The notes beneath the pieces were generated by a model, which made no database searches, was not told the DNA's origin, and saw nothing but the letters and a program-made list of their open reading frames with translations. A program made the translations under genes and the position numbers. Shown one piece after another: positions 16,531 through 24,960 of a stretch of 64,000 nt of DNA (the first letter of the stretch is position 1; each line of letters begins with the position of its first letter). Origin of the DNA: CAXXOK01 sp035353615 (GTDB lineage: Bacteria > Bacillota > Clostridia > Christensenellales > Aristaeellaceae); assembly GCA_035353615.1 (NCBI GenBank), contig DAOPZY010000012.1:1-64000 (forward strand), given 5' to 3'.

Positions 16531-16690
16531 AAGCCATCGCCGCAGCGAAGCCGGGTCAGGGGATGAAATCCCTTGTCAGGTTCCAAGGGGGAAACCCTTG
16601 GCAAAGGTTTGGGGCGGAACCTCAAACCTTGATGCCGCAGCATTGGAATCAGCGCAAGCGAACAGGCCACAGGGCAATGAGGCGAGCGGC
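16531..16690 (-). repeat. Dispersed intergenic repeat, family A copy 2
   Basis: On the minus strand: GCCGCTCGCCTCATTGCCCT, then GCCTGTTCGCTTGCG, AATGCTGCGGCATC, GAGGTTCCGCCCC, CCTGACAAGGG, CCTGACCCGGCTTCGCTGCG. It matches copies at 26.1 and 57.8 kb in order and spacing. It lies between convergent genes. Confidence 0.8.
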
Positions 16691-16718
16691 ATAACCGTTA
16701 AGTTGCTTCTTTGACAAA

Positions 16719-16757
16719 CAAAATCGCGGGGGTAAATCCTCCGCGATTTTATTTTTT
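16719..16757. terminator. Bidirectional intrinsic terminator
   Basis: AAAATCGCGG(G/A)GG stem pairing with CCTCCGCGATTTT, loop TAAAT-like, followed on plus by ATTTTTT and on minus by TTTTGTTTG. It separates the convergent HAD phosphatase and 184-aa membrane protein genes. Confidence 0.85.
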
Positions 16758-16833
16758 AAATGGTTACAGCACGCTGTACCGCTCGCCTCATAGCGTTTTG
16801 GACGGTTCGCCCGCTTCATTTTTCAGACTCGGC

Positions 16834-17388
16834 TTATTGGGTCGCAGTATCGTCCGCAAGGGCTTCGCGCAGTTGAATGCTCTTGATGTGCCACTGGTTA
16901 TTTTCCCGCACCAGCGTGGCCGAATATCGCCCGGCCTGCCATTTGGGCGGTGTTTCGTAGCCGTCGCCGTATAGCTGTTTGGCGGTGTCGGCATAGGCTC
17001 GGTTCACGCGGCCGTCAATGCGCGGCACCCGCTCAATAAACTCCGCGCGGGCAGTGCTATCCCACGGCCAGCACCACATCCACGTCAGCTCCAGCCGGTG
17101 GTCGATGCCGCGGATGGTGTAGCAAACGTAGGGGCTTTTCCCGTCCAGCGCCTGGGTCAGGTTTTCGTCCCGCTGTAAATAGCTGCTCTGAAAAAACTTG
17201 TTCAGCTCAGTCGAGTCTTCGTCCATCATAATCACCTGAGCGCGCTTGGCCATGCCGTCCTTGAGCACGATGTAGATGTTGGTCGCGTTCATCGCGTAAT
17301 AAAACGTAACGGTAAACAGGCCCAGCAGCACAATGATGAGCGTCAGGCGGCTGACAAGATACCAGATAAAGCGGCGCAGCGTGGTCAT
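16834..17388 (-). CDS. Membrane-anchored protein of unknown function
   Basis: A 184-residue protein with one N-terminal transmembrane helix at about residues 11-31 (VSRLTLIIVLLGLFTVTFYY), then an extracytoplasmic part containing YIVLKDGMAKRAQVIMM, WMWCWPWDSTARAEFIE and a C-terminal strand SATLVRENNQWHIKSIQL. The end resembles small extracellular domains that end in a NTF2-like or IMS-type strand pair, but no family is assigned. AGGAGG lies before the ATG and a strong promoter (17425-17453) lies just upstream. It appears monocistronic between a terminator and the phosphoglycerate mutase gene. Confidence 0.8.
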   Translation of the reverse strand: MTTLRRFIWYLVSRLTLIIVLLGLFTVTFYYAMNATNIYIVLKDGMAKRAQVIMMDEDSTELNKFFQSSYLQRDENLTQALDGKSPYVCYTIRGIDHRLELTWMWCWPWDSTARAEFIERVPRIDGRVNRAYADTAKQLYGDGYETPPKWQAGRYSATLVRENNQWHIKSIQLREALADDTATQ

Positions 17389-17424
17389 GACGGTTGTTCC
17401 TCCTGCGGGGTTTTGCCCAACGCC

Positions 17425-17453
17425 ATTATACAGGAAAGGCCGGCGTGTGGCAA
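17425..17453 (-). promoter_or_regulatory. Promoter for the 184-aa membrane protein gene
   Basis: Minus strand TTGCCA (17448-17453), 17 bp, TATAAT (17425-17430), 37 bp upstream of the start codon. Confidence 0.75.
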
Positions 17454-17575
17454 GGCGACCGGCCGGCGCGCCGCCGCCTGCATTCCGCTTTTAGCTGTGG
17501 CAGGGACGCTTCCGGCGCGTTTTACGGCCACGCGCCGCAAACGCCCGACGATTCGCTTGGCCCACGGCCGATACT

Positions 17576-18859
17576 TTACGCCTGTTCAAACAGCATCGCC
17601 ATGAGCGCGGTGCCATCCTCCAAGATCGGTTCGTTTGCCACCGTGCGTTCACAAAACTTGCGGGCAGGCGCAGGTTTTCCGTCCGCCGCCTCACGGGCCG
17701 CGTCCCGGCTGTCCAACAGCGCATAGGGCACGGGCGCGCCGTCATGCGTGCGGGTGGTTAAAAGGGTGGGGTGATCGCTGAGCAGCAGCATGCGGAAGGG
17801 TTCGCCGCGCTCGGCAAGCCGATCCAGGATCGGCTGAACCACCAGATCGTTTACCCTGCGAATGGCCAGCATCTTTTTTTCAAGGCTGCCGGCGTGGGCC
17901 ATTTCGTCCGGCGCTTCCACATGGACGGCGGCAAAATCGTCCCCTTCGGTAAACAGCGCCTGTAAGGCGCGCTCGGCCTTGCCCTGATAGTTGGTGTCCA
18001 GATCGCCGTTAGCGCCTTCCACATGGGGGGTTTTCAGCCCGCCCAAACGCGCGATGCCCCACACCAGCGGCACGGCGCTTACAACGGTGCCCTGCTTGTG
18101 ATATTTTTCCGAAAAGCTTTCCAGCCGCATGGCAGTCGCGGCGCCCCAGGGCCAGATCAGGTTCGCGGGCAGTTGCCCCTGCGCTATGCGGCGGCGGTTG
18201 ATCGGGTGGTCGAGCAACACATCGTAACTGATGAGCATCAGCTCCCGGATGTCCTCCGCCAGTTTTTTCGCGGCAACATCCTGCGTTTCGGCCACCATAT
18301 GCGGCAAATACGGCGCGATCGGCTGTTCCAGCACATTATGCGGCTCGGTCAGGCGCACGGCGGTCAAATCGCGCGCCGCGCTCATCACCACGCCAATATG
18401 GCGGAAGGAATCCGTCACATGAATCGTAAGCCCCATTTCCCGCATTTTGGCGGCGAAATCGGGCGCGGCGATCAGATCGTTCATCAGGGCCACGGCTTCG
18501 TCGCCATGGATGTTTCCGCCGTTGTGGCTGTGGATCACCATCTGCCCGTTCAGCATTTCCACCGCGCACAGGTTCACGCGCAGGCTCAGGCCGCCTTCCG
18601 GCAACGAAACGCCCATGCCTTCGGCTTCCAACACACTCCGCCCCGTGTAACACACGCGTGGGTCGTTGCCAAAGATGCTCAGGATGGCGGTATCGCTGCC
18701 CGGGGCCAGCCCTTGCGGCACCGTGCGCACACGGCCGCAGCGCAGGCCGGCCACCCGGTCAAACGCGGGCAGGTCCAAGGCTTCCAGAGGGGTTTGACCG
18801 TTCAACTCCGCAAGGGCGGTATCCGCCATGCCATCGCCAATCACAAGCACGTATTTCAT
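17576..18859 (-). CDS. apgM: 2,3-bisphosphoglycerate-independent phosphoglycerate mutase, archaeal type
   Basis: A 427-residue member of the alkaline-phosphatase-like ApgM family. It opens MKYVLVIGDGMAD, with the first metal aspartate, then TPLEALDLPAFDRVA and GLAPGSDTAILSIFG, where the Ser after PG is the phosphorylated nucleophile. VEAPDEMAHAG and LLLSDHPTLLTTRTHDGAPV supply later metal ligands. This is shorter and unrelated in detail to the GpmI type of about 510 residues. It interconverts 3- and 2-phosphoglycerate in glycolysis. A longer reading to 18922 exists, but the family begins at this Met and the ribosome site GGAGG lies just before it. Confidence 0.9.
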   Translation of the reverse strand: MKYVLVIGDGMADTALAELNGQTPLEALDLPAFDRVAGLRCGRVRTVPQGLAPGSDTAILSIFGNDPRVCYTGRSVLEAEGMGVSLPEGGLSLRVNLCAVEMLNGQMVIHSHNGGNIHGDEAVALMNDLIAAPDFAAKMREMGLTIHVTDSFRHIGVVMSAARDLTAVRLTEPHNVLEQPIAPYLPHMVAETQDVAAKKLAEDIRELMLISYDVLLDHPINRRRIAQGQLPANLIWPWGAATAMRLESFSEKYHKQGTVVSAVPLVWGIARLGGLKTPHVEGANGDLDTNYQGKAERALQALFTEGDDFAAVHVEAPDEMAHAGSLEKKMLAIRRVNDLVVQPILDRLAERGEPFRMLLLSDHPTLLTTRTHDGAPVPYALLDSRDAAREAADGKPAPARKFCERTVANEPILEDGTALMAMLFEQA

Positions 18860-18892
18860 ACTGGGAGGCCTCCTCAAACGCTTTGCTTCGCC

Positions 18893-18922
18893 AGTATACC
18901 GCGCCCAAGGGTTGTTTTTCAA
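18893..18922 (-). promoter_or_regulatory. Promoter for apgM
   Basis: Minus strand TTGAAA (18917-18922), 18 bp, TATACT (18893-18898), about 35 bp before the start codon. Confidence 0.75.
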
Positions 18923-18960
18923 GCCAGATGCGGCAAAAGTACAATCTACGCGCTTCGCGG

Positions 18961-18989
18961 TAGAAATTTAAAAGGTTTTCGTGTATACT
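18961..18989 (+). promoter_or_regulatory. Promoter for murG
   Basis: TAGAAA (18961-18966), 17 bp, TATACT (18984-18989), divergent from the apgM promoter. Confidence 0.6.
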
Positions 18990-19023
18990 TGGCTTAAATC
19001 CGACCGGCAAAGGAGCAACACGC

Positions 19024-20094
19024 ATGAAGCGCATCGTACTGACAGGCGGCGGAACCGCCGGCCATGTCACCCCCCATATGAGCCTGATTCCCCGATTGAA
19101 GGCGGCGGGCTACGAAATTCACTATATCGGCACTGAGCACGGCATCGAGCATGAAATGATCGGGAAAATCCCCGGCATCACTTATCACGTGGTGAAAAGC
19201 GGAAAACTGCGCCGGTATTTCAGCCTGCAAAACTTTACCGACCCCTTTCGGGTGCTGCACGGGGCCTGGACCTCGGTGCGGCTGATGCGCAAGCTGATGC
19301 CGGACGTCTGTTTTTCCAAGGGCGGGTTTGTGAGCGTGCCGGTGGTTGTGGGCGCATGGCTTGCGCACGTGCCCACCGTGTGCCACGAAAGCGACCTGAC
19401 TCCCGGGCTGGCAAACCGAATCAGCGCGAAATTTGTCAGCCGTGTGGCGACCACCTTTCAGGAATGCGCCGACGCGTTGGGCGCGAAAGCCGTGATGACC
19501 GGCACGCCGTTACGCCCCTCGCTGTTTTCCGGCAGCCGGGACAAGGGGTTGGCGATGGCCGGTTTCAACGGTCAAAAACCGGTGCTACTCATGACGGGCG
19601 GCAGCCTTGGCGCGCAAAGCGTCAACAAATGCCTGCGGGCGTGCCTGCCGGCGATTTTGCCGCAGATGGATGTGCTGCACCTGTGCGGCCGGGGCAACCT
19701 GGACCCTTCCCTTGCCGCCGCGGCAGGGTATGCGCAGTTTGAGTTTTTAGGCGATGAAATGGCCGACGCGCTCGCGGCGGCGGATTTGGTGCTGAGTCGC
19801 GCGGGCAGCAACACGCTGAGCGAGTTGCTGGCGTTGAACAAGCCCATGCTGCTGGTGCCCTACCCGCTTGGCTCGGGTCGCGGCGACCAGATCGAGAACG
19901 CGGCCAGCTACGAAAAACGGGGCCTTGCCCGCGTGCTTGCGCAGGAAAAGATGACCCCCGAAGCCCTGACCCAAGCGCTTTTAAGCCTGCTGGCCGAGCG
20001 GGAAACGCTTCGCGCCGCCGTGGAAGCTTATCCGGTGAAGGACGGTACCGACGCGGTTTTGCAAATGATTGAGGAAGCAAGGCTGAAAGGTTAA
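19024..20094 (+). CDS. murG: UDP-GlcNAc:undecaprenyl-pyrophosphoryl-MurNAc-pentapeptide GlcNAc transferase
   Basis: A 356-residue GT-B glycosyltransferase that makes lipid II at the inner face of the membrane. The glycine loop GGGTAGH is at residues 8-14. VCFSKGGFVSVPVVVGAWL and VCHESDLTPGLANRISAKF in the N-domain, LLMTGGSLGAQSVNKCL at the domain interface, and SRAGSNTLSELLALNKPMLL in the UDP-GlcNAc site are all classic. Usually murG sits in the dcw cluster with murD, ftsW and mraY; here it stands between apgM and glmM. GCAAAGGAG precedes the ATG. It is followed by glmM with its own promoter. Confidence 0.93.
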   Translation: MKRIVLTGGGTAGHVTPHMSLIPRLKAAGYEIHYIGTEHGIEHEMIGKIPGITYHVVKSGKLRRYFSLQNFTDPFRVLHGAWTSVRLMRKLMPDVCFSKGGFVSVPVVVGAWLAHVPTVCHESDLTPGLANRISAKFVSRVATTFQECADALGAKAVMTGTPLRPSLFSGSRDKGLAMAGFNGQKPVLLMTGGSLGAQSVNKCLRACLPAILPQMDVLHLCGRGNLDPSLAAAAGYAQFEFLGDEMADALAAADLVLSRAGSNTLSELLALNKPMLLVPYPLGSGRGDQIENAASYEKRGLARVLAQEKMTPEALTQALLSLLAERETLRAAVEAYPVKDGTDAVLQMIEEARLKG

Positions 20095-20298
20095 GCGTGG
20101 CAAACGCTCATCGAGGCGACGGCAAACGCCCGGCATTGCTGAAAGCAGGTCAAAACCGTCTGGCCTCACTCATGAATTTTCATGGCTTTCCAGCCGTTCT
20201 CCGCCAATCATCGGTTGGGTTGTCCTGTTCTCGCAGGCAGGCGGAAAGGGCGATTGGCTCTAAAACGTTATCCAAAACACGCGCAAACGGCGCTCCGC

Positions 20299-20327
20299 TT
20301 GCCAAGCATTTCGTTTCGCGCTATACT
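20299..20327 (+). promoter_or_regulatory. Promoter for glmM
   Basis: TTGCCA (20299-20304), 17 bp, TATACT (20322-20327). It predicts a leader of about 170 nt; nothing recognised as a riboswitch was found in it. Confidence 0.65.
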
Positions 20328-20504
20328 GTCATGAGATACCATACCCACCCACAAGGCAGGGCTTTGTTGCCGTGCCGCCGGAAAGCGCCTGCGGATAACC
20401 GCGTTGATCCGGCGCGTCGGCATGCGATCCTTTGCCGGATTCTATGGATTGAAACTGAACCGGCGGCCCGCCCCGACCCCACCAACATCAAGGAGAGTGC
20501 TTAC

Positions 20505-21854
20505 ATGGCCCGATTGTTTGGTACCGACGGCGTACGCGGCATTGCCAATACGGAATTAACCTGCGACCTTGCTTATCGCCTTGGGCAGGCGAGCGCGGCG
20601 GTGCTTGCCAGCGACGTGCATCGCCCCACCATTTTGGTTGGCCGCGACACCCGCATCAGCGGTGAAATGCTGGAAAGCGCGCTGGTCGCGGGCATTTGCA
20701 GCGTTGGCGCGCGCGCGGTGCTCATCGAGGTTATGCCCACCCCCGCCATCGCCTACCTGACCCGTTATTATGAGGCGGACGCGGGCGCGGTCATCAGCGC
20801 AAGCCACAATACCGTGGAATACAACGGCATCAAGTTTTTTGACAAAAACGGCTATAAGCTGCCCGACGCGCTGGAGGACCGAATTGAGGAGATCGTCAAG
20901 AACGGTTTGCCCAAGGAGTTTGAAATGCCGGTCGGTGAACGTGTTGGCCGCCCTGTGCGCCAGCGCAACGCGGCCCGCCGTTATGTGGATTTTGTGAAGG
21001 AAACGACCGACGTGCGGCTGGACGGCCTGCATGTGGTGCTGGACTGCGCGCAGGGCGCGAGCTATGAAGTGGCGCCCATGGTTTTTAAGGAGCTGGGCGC
21101 GCACGTGAGCTGTTACTACCATGAGCCGGACGGCACCAACATCAACGATAACTGCGGTTCCACGCATCCCCAGCGCCTGTGCGAGCTGGTGCGCGAATTG
21201 GGCGCGGACGTTGGCTTTGCGTTTGACGGCGACGCGGATCGCCTGATTGCCGCCGACGAACGCGGGCAGATTATTAACGGCGATCAGGTGATGGCGCTGC
21301 TGGCCGTGCATATGAAGGACAAGGGCACGCTGCACGGCAACACGCTTGTCGCGACCGTCATGAGCAACATGGGGCTGGAACTGGCCATGAAAAAGCACGG
21401 CATCCGCATGGAAAAAACGAAGGTCGGCGACCGCTATGTGCTGGAAAAAATGCTGGCTGACGGCCATGTGCTGGGCGGCGAGCAGAGCGGCCACGTGATT
21501 ATGCTGGACTATAACACAACCGGCGACGGGCTGGTAACGGCCGTGCAGGTGATTACCGCGATGGTCGCAAGCCAAACGCCGCTCAGCCGGCTGGCCGGAG
21601 TGATGCAGGTGATGCCCCAAAGCCAGTTTGCCGCCCATGTGGACGATTCCCGCAAGTTTGATTTTGACCAAAACCCCAAGATCAAGGCAAAAATCGAGGA
21701 GTTGGAAGCGAAATACCGCGACAAAGGTCGGGTTGTGATTCGCGCCAGCGGCACCGAGCCGCTTGTGCGCGTGATGATCGAGGGGCCGGATCAGCGTGAA
21801 ATGGATAAGGACGTGTTCGCCATGTCCAAGCTGATTGAAAAAGAGCTGGCCTGA
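20505..21854 (+). CDS. glmM: Phosphoglucosamine mutase
   Basis: A 449-residue alpha-D-phosphohexomutase. MARLFGTDGVRGIAN opens the protein, the phosphoserine loop VISASHNTVEYNGIKFF has catalytic Ser100, the metal loop is FAFDGDADR (about residue 237-245), the sugar loop is LGGEQSGHVIM, and the phosphate-binding C-terminal loop is RASGTEPLVRVM. It converts GlcN-6-P to GlcN-1-P for UDP-GlcNAc, the donor used by MurG encoded just upstream. AAGGAGAG fixes the start at 20505; the much longer open frame to 20097 is non-coding leader. nagB at 59.6 kb runs the opposing branch of the same pool. Confidence 0.95.
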   Translation: MARLFGTDGVRGIANTELTCDLAYRLGQASAAVLASDVHRPTILVGRDTRISGEMLESALVAGICSVGARAVLIEVMPTPAIAYLTRYYEADAGAVISASHNTVEYNGIKFFDKNGYKLPDALEDRIEEIVKNGLPKEFEMPVGERVGRPVRQRNAARRYVDFVKETTDVRLDGLHVVLDCAQGASYEVAPMVFKELGAHVSCYYHEPDGTNINDNCGSTHPQRLCELVRELGADVGFAFDGDADRLIAADERGQIINGDQVMALLAVHMKDKGTLHGNTLVATVMSNMGLELAMKKHGIRMEKTKVGDRYVLEKMLADGHVLGGEQSGHVIMLDYNTTGDGLVTAVQVITAMVASQTPLSRLAGVMQVMPQSQFAAHVDDSRKFDFDQNPKIKAKIEELEAKYRDKGRVVIRASGTEPLVRVMIEGPDQREMDKDVFAMSKLIEKELA

Positions 21855-21882
21855 CCGGCCGACGGTTTACTCTGAAAACACA

Positions 21883-21913
21883 AACCCCCGCAGGGCTTAG
21901 CCTTGCGGGGGTT
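21883..21913. terminator. Hairpin terminator after glmM
   Basis: AACCCCCGCA(A/G)GG stem pairing with CC(T)TGCGGGGGTT around a CTTA loop, 28 bp after the glmM stop. T-tract is poor on plus and better on minus. Confidence 0.65.
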
Positions 21914-21928
21914 ACTCCATTGTACACA

Positions 21929-22110
21929 CTTCGAAGCGAAACCGGGCCAGGGCAAAGCCTCTGCGCGCAGCCTGTTAAAAGGTGGTTCAGGGGAAAAATC
22001 CCTTGAGGTGAAACCCCTGACAGGGATCTGGGAGGAATCCAAAAGCCCGTGTTACTGCGCATTTCCTAAGCGAGCGAACGGCCCAAAGGACGATGAGACG
22101 AGCGGCGATA
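21929..22110 (-). repeat. Dispersed intergenic repeat, family A copy 3
   Basis: Minus-strand landmarks: GCCGCTCGTCTCATCG, GGGCCGTTCGCTCGCTTAGG, CCCTGTCAGGGG, CCCTGGCCCGGTTTCGCTTC. Diverged relative to copies 2, 4 and 7. Lies between convergent glmM and the thioesterase gene. Confidence 0.7.
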
Positions 22111-22221
22111 GCAACCCGTTTGGGTATCACAACAGTCGGTAAGCCCCATAAAGCGCATTCCGCAGGATTTTTTGCCAAATCGGCGGCTCTCCCTTTCGGA
22201 AATGTCCTGTTTTCCCTCAGG

Positions 22222-22947
22222 TTATCGCTTTTCCCAGCTGCCGCTAATGGCAAAGCACGCCGCGCCGTCGCACTCGCCTTTCATCACGGTGCGCGCGCCG
22301 TCCGTTTGCAGGCTGAGGAGCGCACGCTCCCCGGGGCGGATTTCCCGGTTGTAGTGAATCAGCACATCCTTGAGCGCCCACGCGCGGTGGTAATCCACAT
22401 CGAAGCTGTCGCAAAACCAGTCCAGATAGCGCGTATTGTTCACATGCCCGTTCACGTCCAGGTCCGAGTAACGCGCCTCGCGCGGGTAAGTCTCCGCCGG
22501 AGTCTCCAACGTCGGAATCCCGCCGGGCACCGGCAGGGGCGGCGTCAGTTCGCAATCCAGCTGATCGTTTCCCCCCAGCCACGGTTTCACCATGCGGCGC
22601 GTGGTCAAATCCAGTTGCGCATACAGGGTAGCGGCGCTGCCAACGGTTTGCCCATCCACCCAAAACTGATAATACCGGGGAAAGAAAAAATGCTGCGGGG
22701 GCTTGGGCCAAGTGCGCACCGTAACGGTTTCGCCGATACGGGGCAGGCGTTCCATCCGCACATGCGCGCGGCTGACCACCCACGCGATGTTCTGCTCCCG
22801 AAGCGCCGCCATGCCAAGGTTATACCCTTCGCAATGCGCGCCGCCCGCTTCCTGCATGGCCAAAAAAATACCGCTCGCGCGCCATTCGCCGTTCAAATCC
22901 GTATCTGCGGCGCGTAAAAAATAGCTCTGTTCAAAAAACCCGTTCAT
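22222..22947 (-). CDS. Acyl-ACP thioesterase
   Basis: A 241-residue double hot-dog protein of the FatA/FatB-like acyl-ACP thioesterase family (PF01643). The N-terminal half has RAADTDLNGEWRASGIFLAM and VVSRAHVRMERLPRIGETV. The C-terminal half has YSDLDVNGHVNNTRYLDWFCD, holding the Asn and His of the active-site region, and LIHYNREIRPGERALL. It hydrolyses acyl-ACP to free fatty acid; bacterial members are common in gut Clostridia. GGAGGGG precedes the ATG at 22947; the longer frame to 22998 lacks a good site. Confidence 0.9.
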   Translation of the reverse strand: MNGFFEQSYFLRAADTDLNGEWRASGIFLAMQEAGGAHCEGYNLGMAALREQNIAWVVSRAHVRMERLPRIGETVTVRTWPKPPQHFFFPRYYQFWVDGQTVGSAATLYAQLDLTTRRMVKPWLGGNDQLDCELTPPLPVPGGIPTLETPAETYPREARYSDLDVNGHVNNTRYLDWFCDSFDVDYHRAWALKDVLIHYNREIRPGERALLSLQTDGARTVMKGECDGAACFAISGSWEKR

Positions 22948-23141
22948 AGAACACCCCTCCTGTACGCCAAGGCCCATGCCCCGGCGATCCTGAGCCAACC
23001 CCCGCGCAGGCAGCCGTTTTGCCCAAACGCTGTGCCTGAAGCCTCCCGCCCCGTTCGCCCATTGTGGCAGGCCGAGCCCCTGTGGCGACGCGCGCCTGCA
23101 TTAGCCGACAGCAACCGCGCATTTTCGCTGAAAGGCGACGC

Positions 23142-23170
23142 TTGAAAGCGCGCCCCGTTCATGCTATGCT
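23142..23170 (+). promoter_or_regulatory. Promoter for the secreted protein gene
   Basis: TTGAAA (23142-23147), 17 bp, TATGCT (23165-23170), 36 bp before the start codon. Confidence 0.7.
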
Positions 23171-23206
23171 TAGCACGCTGAAAATGCAGCAAGGAGGTTC
23201 CTGCCA

Positions 23207-23887
23207 ATGAAACGGAGAATCACGCCCGCGCTGGTCCTGACGCTTGCCCTGGCGCTGTTTTTGCCCATAAGCGCTTTTGCCCTGACCGGGCAGGCTTATC
23301 AGACGTTTGCCGATTATTACAAGGCGGACGTAACCTTTATTAACGATAACGACGGCCGCCACCTGATGCCCATGCTGCTTTCCCAGCGCAGCAGCGAGCA
23401 GAACGACGGCCGGATCTATTACGATTTAATTGGCGATGTGCTCAACGTAACCGTAACCGTCGATAGCGACGGGGTGATTGAAGAATGCGAAATTCGACTG
23501 ACCGCGCCCTCCGGCATGGAATACGGCGGCAGTGTTTACAATGATTTTGCCATTTCCGGATACCACAGCTACGCGTTTTTAATGGCCATGGACACCAACG
23601 CGGAGCCGACCAAACGCTACGAGCTGGTCACGGACGTGGTGAAGGGCATGAAGGATGGCAACGGGGATTACACCCGTCAGTTAGGCGCGTACACCCTCAC
23701 CTGCAAGCGCATCGATCAGATGGCGGTGCTCGATTTCTTCAACAACGGCGTGATCGTGGACACGCCGACCCCCGCGCCCAGCGCCACGCTAGCCCCGGGC
23801 GAAACCCCCGGCGCGGACAGCCCTACCGATCAACCGACGGACTCGCCCAGCGACGCTCCGGAAGCGACCGACGATTTTGTCGGCTGA
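23207..23887 (+). CDS. Secreted protein of unknown function with Pro/Thr-rich tail
   Basis: A 226-residue exported protein. Residues 1-25 are a signal peptide with a likely AFA-L cleavage (LALFLPISAFALTGQA). The mature domain (about 30-185) has YYKADVTFINDNDGRHLMPM, an LTVTVDSDGVIEECEIRL-like strand pair and YGAYTLTCKRIDQMAVLDF-like C-terminal strands. The last 40 residues are Pro, Thr, Ser, Asp and Gly rich (TPTPAPSATLAPGETPG), as in cell-surface linkers. No lipobox and no membrane anchor are seen. AAGGAGG precedes the ATG, and its own promoter and terminator flank it. No family was recognised. Confidence 0.82.
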   Translation: MKRRITPALVLTLALALFLPISAFALTGQAYQTFADYYKADVTFINDNDGRHLMPMLLSQRSSEQNDGRIYYDLIGDVLNVTVTVDSDGVIEECEIRLTAPSGMEYGGSVYNDFAISGYHSYAFLMAMDTNAEPTKRYELVTDVVKGMKDGNGDYTRQLGAYTLTCKRIDQMAVLDFFNNGVIVDTPTPAPSATLAPGETPGADSPTDQPTDSPSDAPEATDDFVG

Positions 23888-23962
23888 CGCGGGCCGTATC
23901 GGACGCCCCCTCAGGCAGACGCGGGCTAAACGGCGGCACCCGGTTGCCGCGCCGCCTGCAAC

Positions 23963-24002
23963 AACAGCGCGTTCCGTTGCGGGGCGCGCTGTTTTCTGTT
24001 TT
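23963..24002 (+). terminator. Intrinsic terminator after the secreted protein gene
   Basis: AACAGCGCG pairs perfectly with CGCGCTGTT, followed by TTCTGTTTTC. The rest of the 23888-24188 gap shows only an imperfect hairpin near 24142-24180 beyond the yqeY stop. Confidence 0.75.
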
Positions 24003-24188
24003 CGCAGCCCGCGCCGCACCCGAAGGCGACGGCTCAGGCCCGGTAAAGCAAAGTAGCGGTCATTCGTCCGCTACCTGCCGCGAAACATCCCTCTGCCCAA
24101 AGAGGAAACGCCGAATGAGAGCCAACCAAAGCGCACCGCCGGATTCCGGTGTCGCGGCGCGAAGCTTGCGCGACAATCCGTCACGCGG

Positions 24189-24635
24189 CTATTTCAGATA
24201 CCGCCCCACAACCAGGTTTACCAGATTTCCTTCCGCTTTGCCCTTTACTTTGGGCATCAGCGCTTTCATCAGCTTGCCCTTATCCTGCGCGGTCAGGTTG
24301 CCGCCCAGCTCCGCGACGGTGGCTTCGACCACCTTGCCGATTTCAGCTTCCGTCATGCGCTCGGGGGCGAACTCGCTCCACACAGCCATGCGCAAACGCG
24401 CCTCATCCAGAATATCGGTGCGCTCGGCCGGCGTTGTGTCGATGGTTTCCTGCGCCTCTTTTATTTCTTTGTACACAACGGCGTTTTCCTCATCCTCGGT
24501 CAGGTCGGCCCGCTTGTCGATCCATTTGCTTTTCAGCGCGGCCAGCAGCAGAGAAAGCGCGTCCTTCCTCGGCTTGTCGCCGGCTTTGAGGGCGTCGGTC
24601 ATGGCTTTGCGGACAACGTCGATTTTGCTCATCAT
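24189..24635 (-). CDS. yqeY: GatB/YqeY domain protein
   Basis: A 148-residue helical YqeY protein. Visible: DALKAGDKPRKDALSLLLAA, VYKEIKEAQETID, ERTDILDEARLRMAVWSEF, and the C-terminal GatB-like tail GKLMKALMPKVKGKAEGNLV with VVGRYL. The family resembles the tRNA-binding tail of GatB but its cellular role is uncertain. The chosen start is the ATG at 24635, preceded by AAAGGATG; a longer frame to 24659 and a second Met at 24632 are alternatives. Length and motif order agree with the family. Confidence 0.9.
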   Translation of the reverse strand: MMSKIDVVRKAMTDALKAGDKPRKDALSLLLAALKSKWIDKRADLTEDEENAVVYKEIKEAQETIDTTPAERTDILDEARLRMAVWSEFAPERMTEAEIGKVVEATVAELGGNLTAQDKGKLMKALMPKVKGKAEGNLVNLVVGRYLK

Positions 24636-24666
24636 GGGTTCATCCTTTCCGTATTTCATCCTGTCG

Positions 24667-24675
24667 ATTATACCA
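24667..24675 (-). promoter_or_regulatory. Extended -10 promoter for yqeY
   Basis: Minus strand TGGTATAAT: a consensus -10 with an upstream TG. The -35 position (17 bp further) is poor, as is common for extended -10 promoters. Confidence 0.55.
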
Positions 24676-24906
24676 CAGGCTTGCGAGCGTGAGGCGGTTC
24701 CGGCGCAAAAAACGCAAAACGGGGTCGTGGTCGCGCGATCAATGCCTGTTCAGGCGTTCCAGCCGCGCAAACTGCCACAGGTTGCCAAGAAGTTGTCCGA
24801 TTTGTCGGCTTTCCGTGCTCTCGAAAATGCAAAAACGGTATACGGCTAATCCCCGGGTTCTCCCGTTGGCGAGCGTACCGTGGCGGGCTGGCTACGCACG
24901 CTCCGG

Positions 24907-24936
24907 TTGACGGCAGGCCGGGAGCTGGCGTATGAT
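24907..24936 (+). promoter_or_regulatory. Promoter for the 8-oxoguanine glycosylase gene
   Basis: TTGACG (24907-24912), 18 bp, TATGAT (24931-24936), 24 bp before the start codon. Confidence 0.65.
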
Positions 24937-24960
24937 ACCACGGAAGGTAGGTGCTGCACC

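Noticed and set aside
20334..20504. glmS-type ribozyme before glmM
   Set aside because: No conserved ribozyme core was seen, and that ribozyme belongs to glmS, not glmM.
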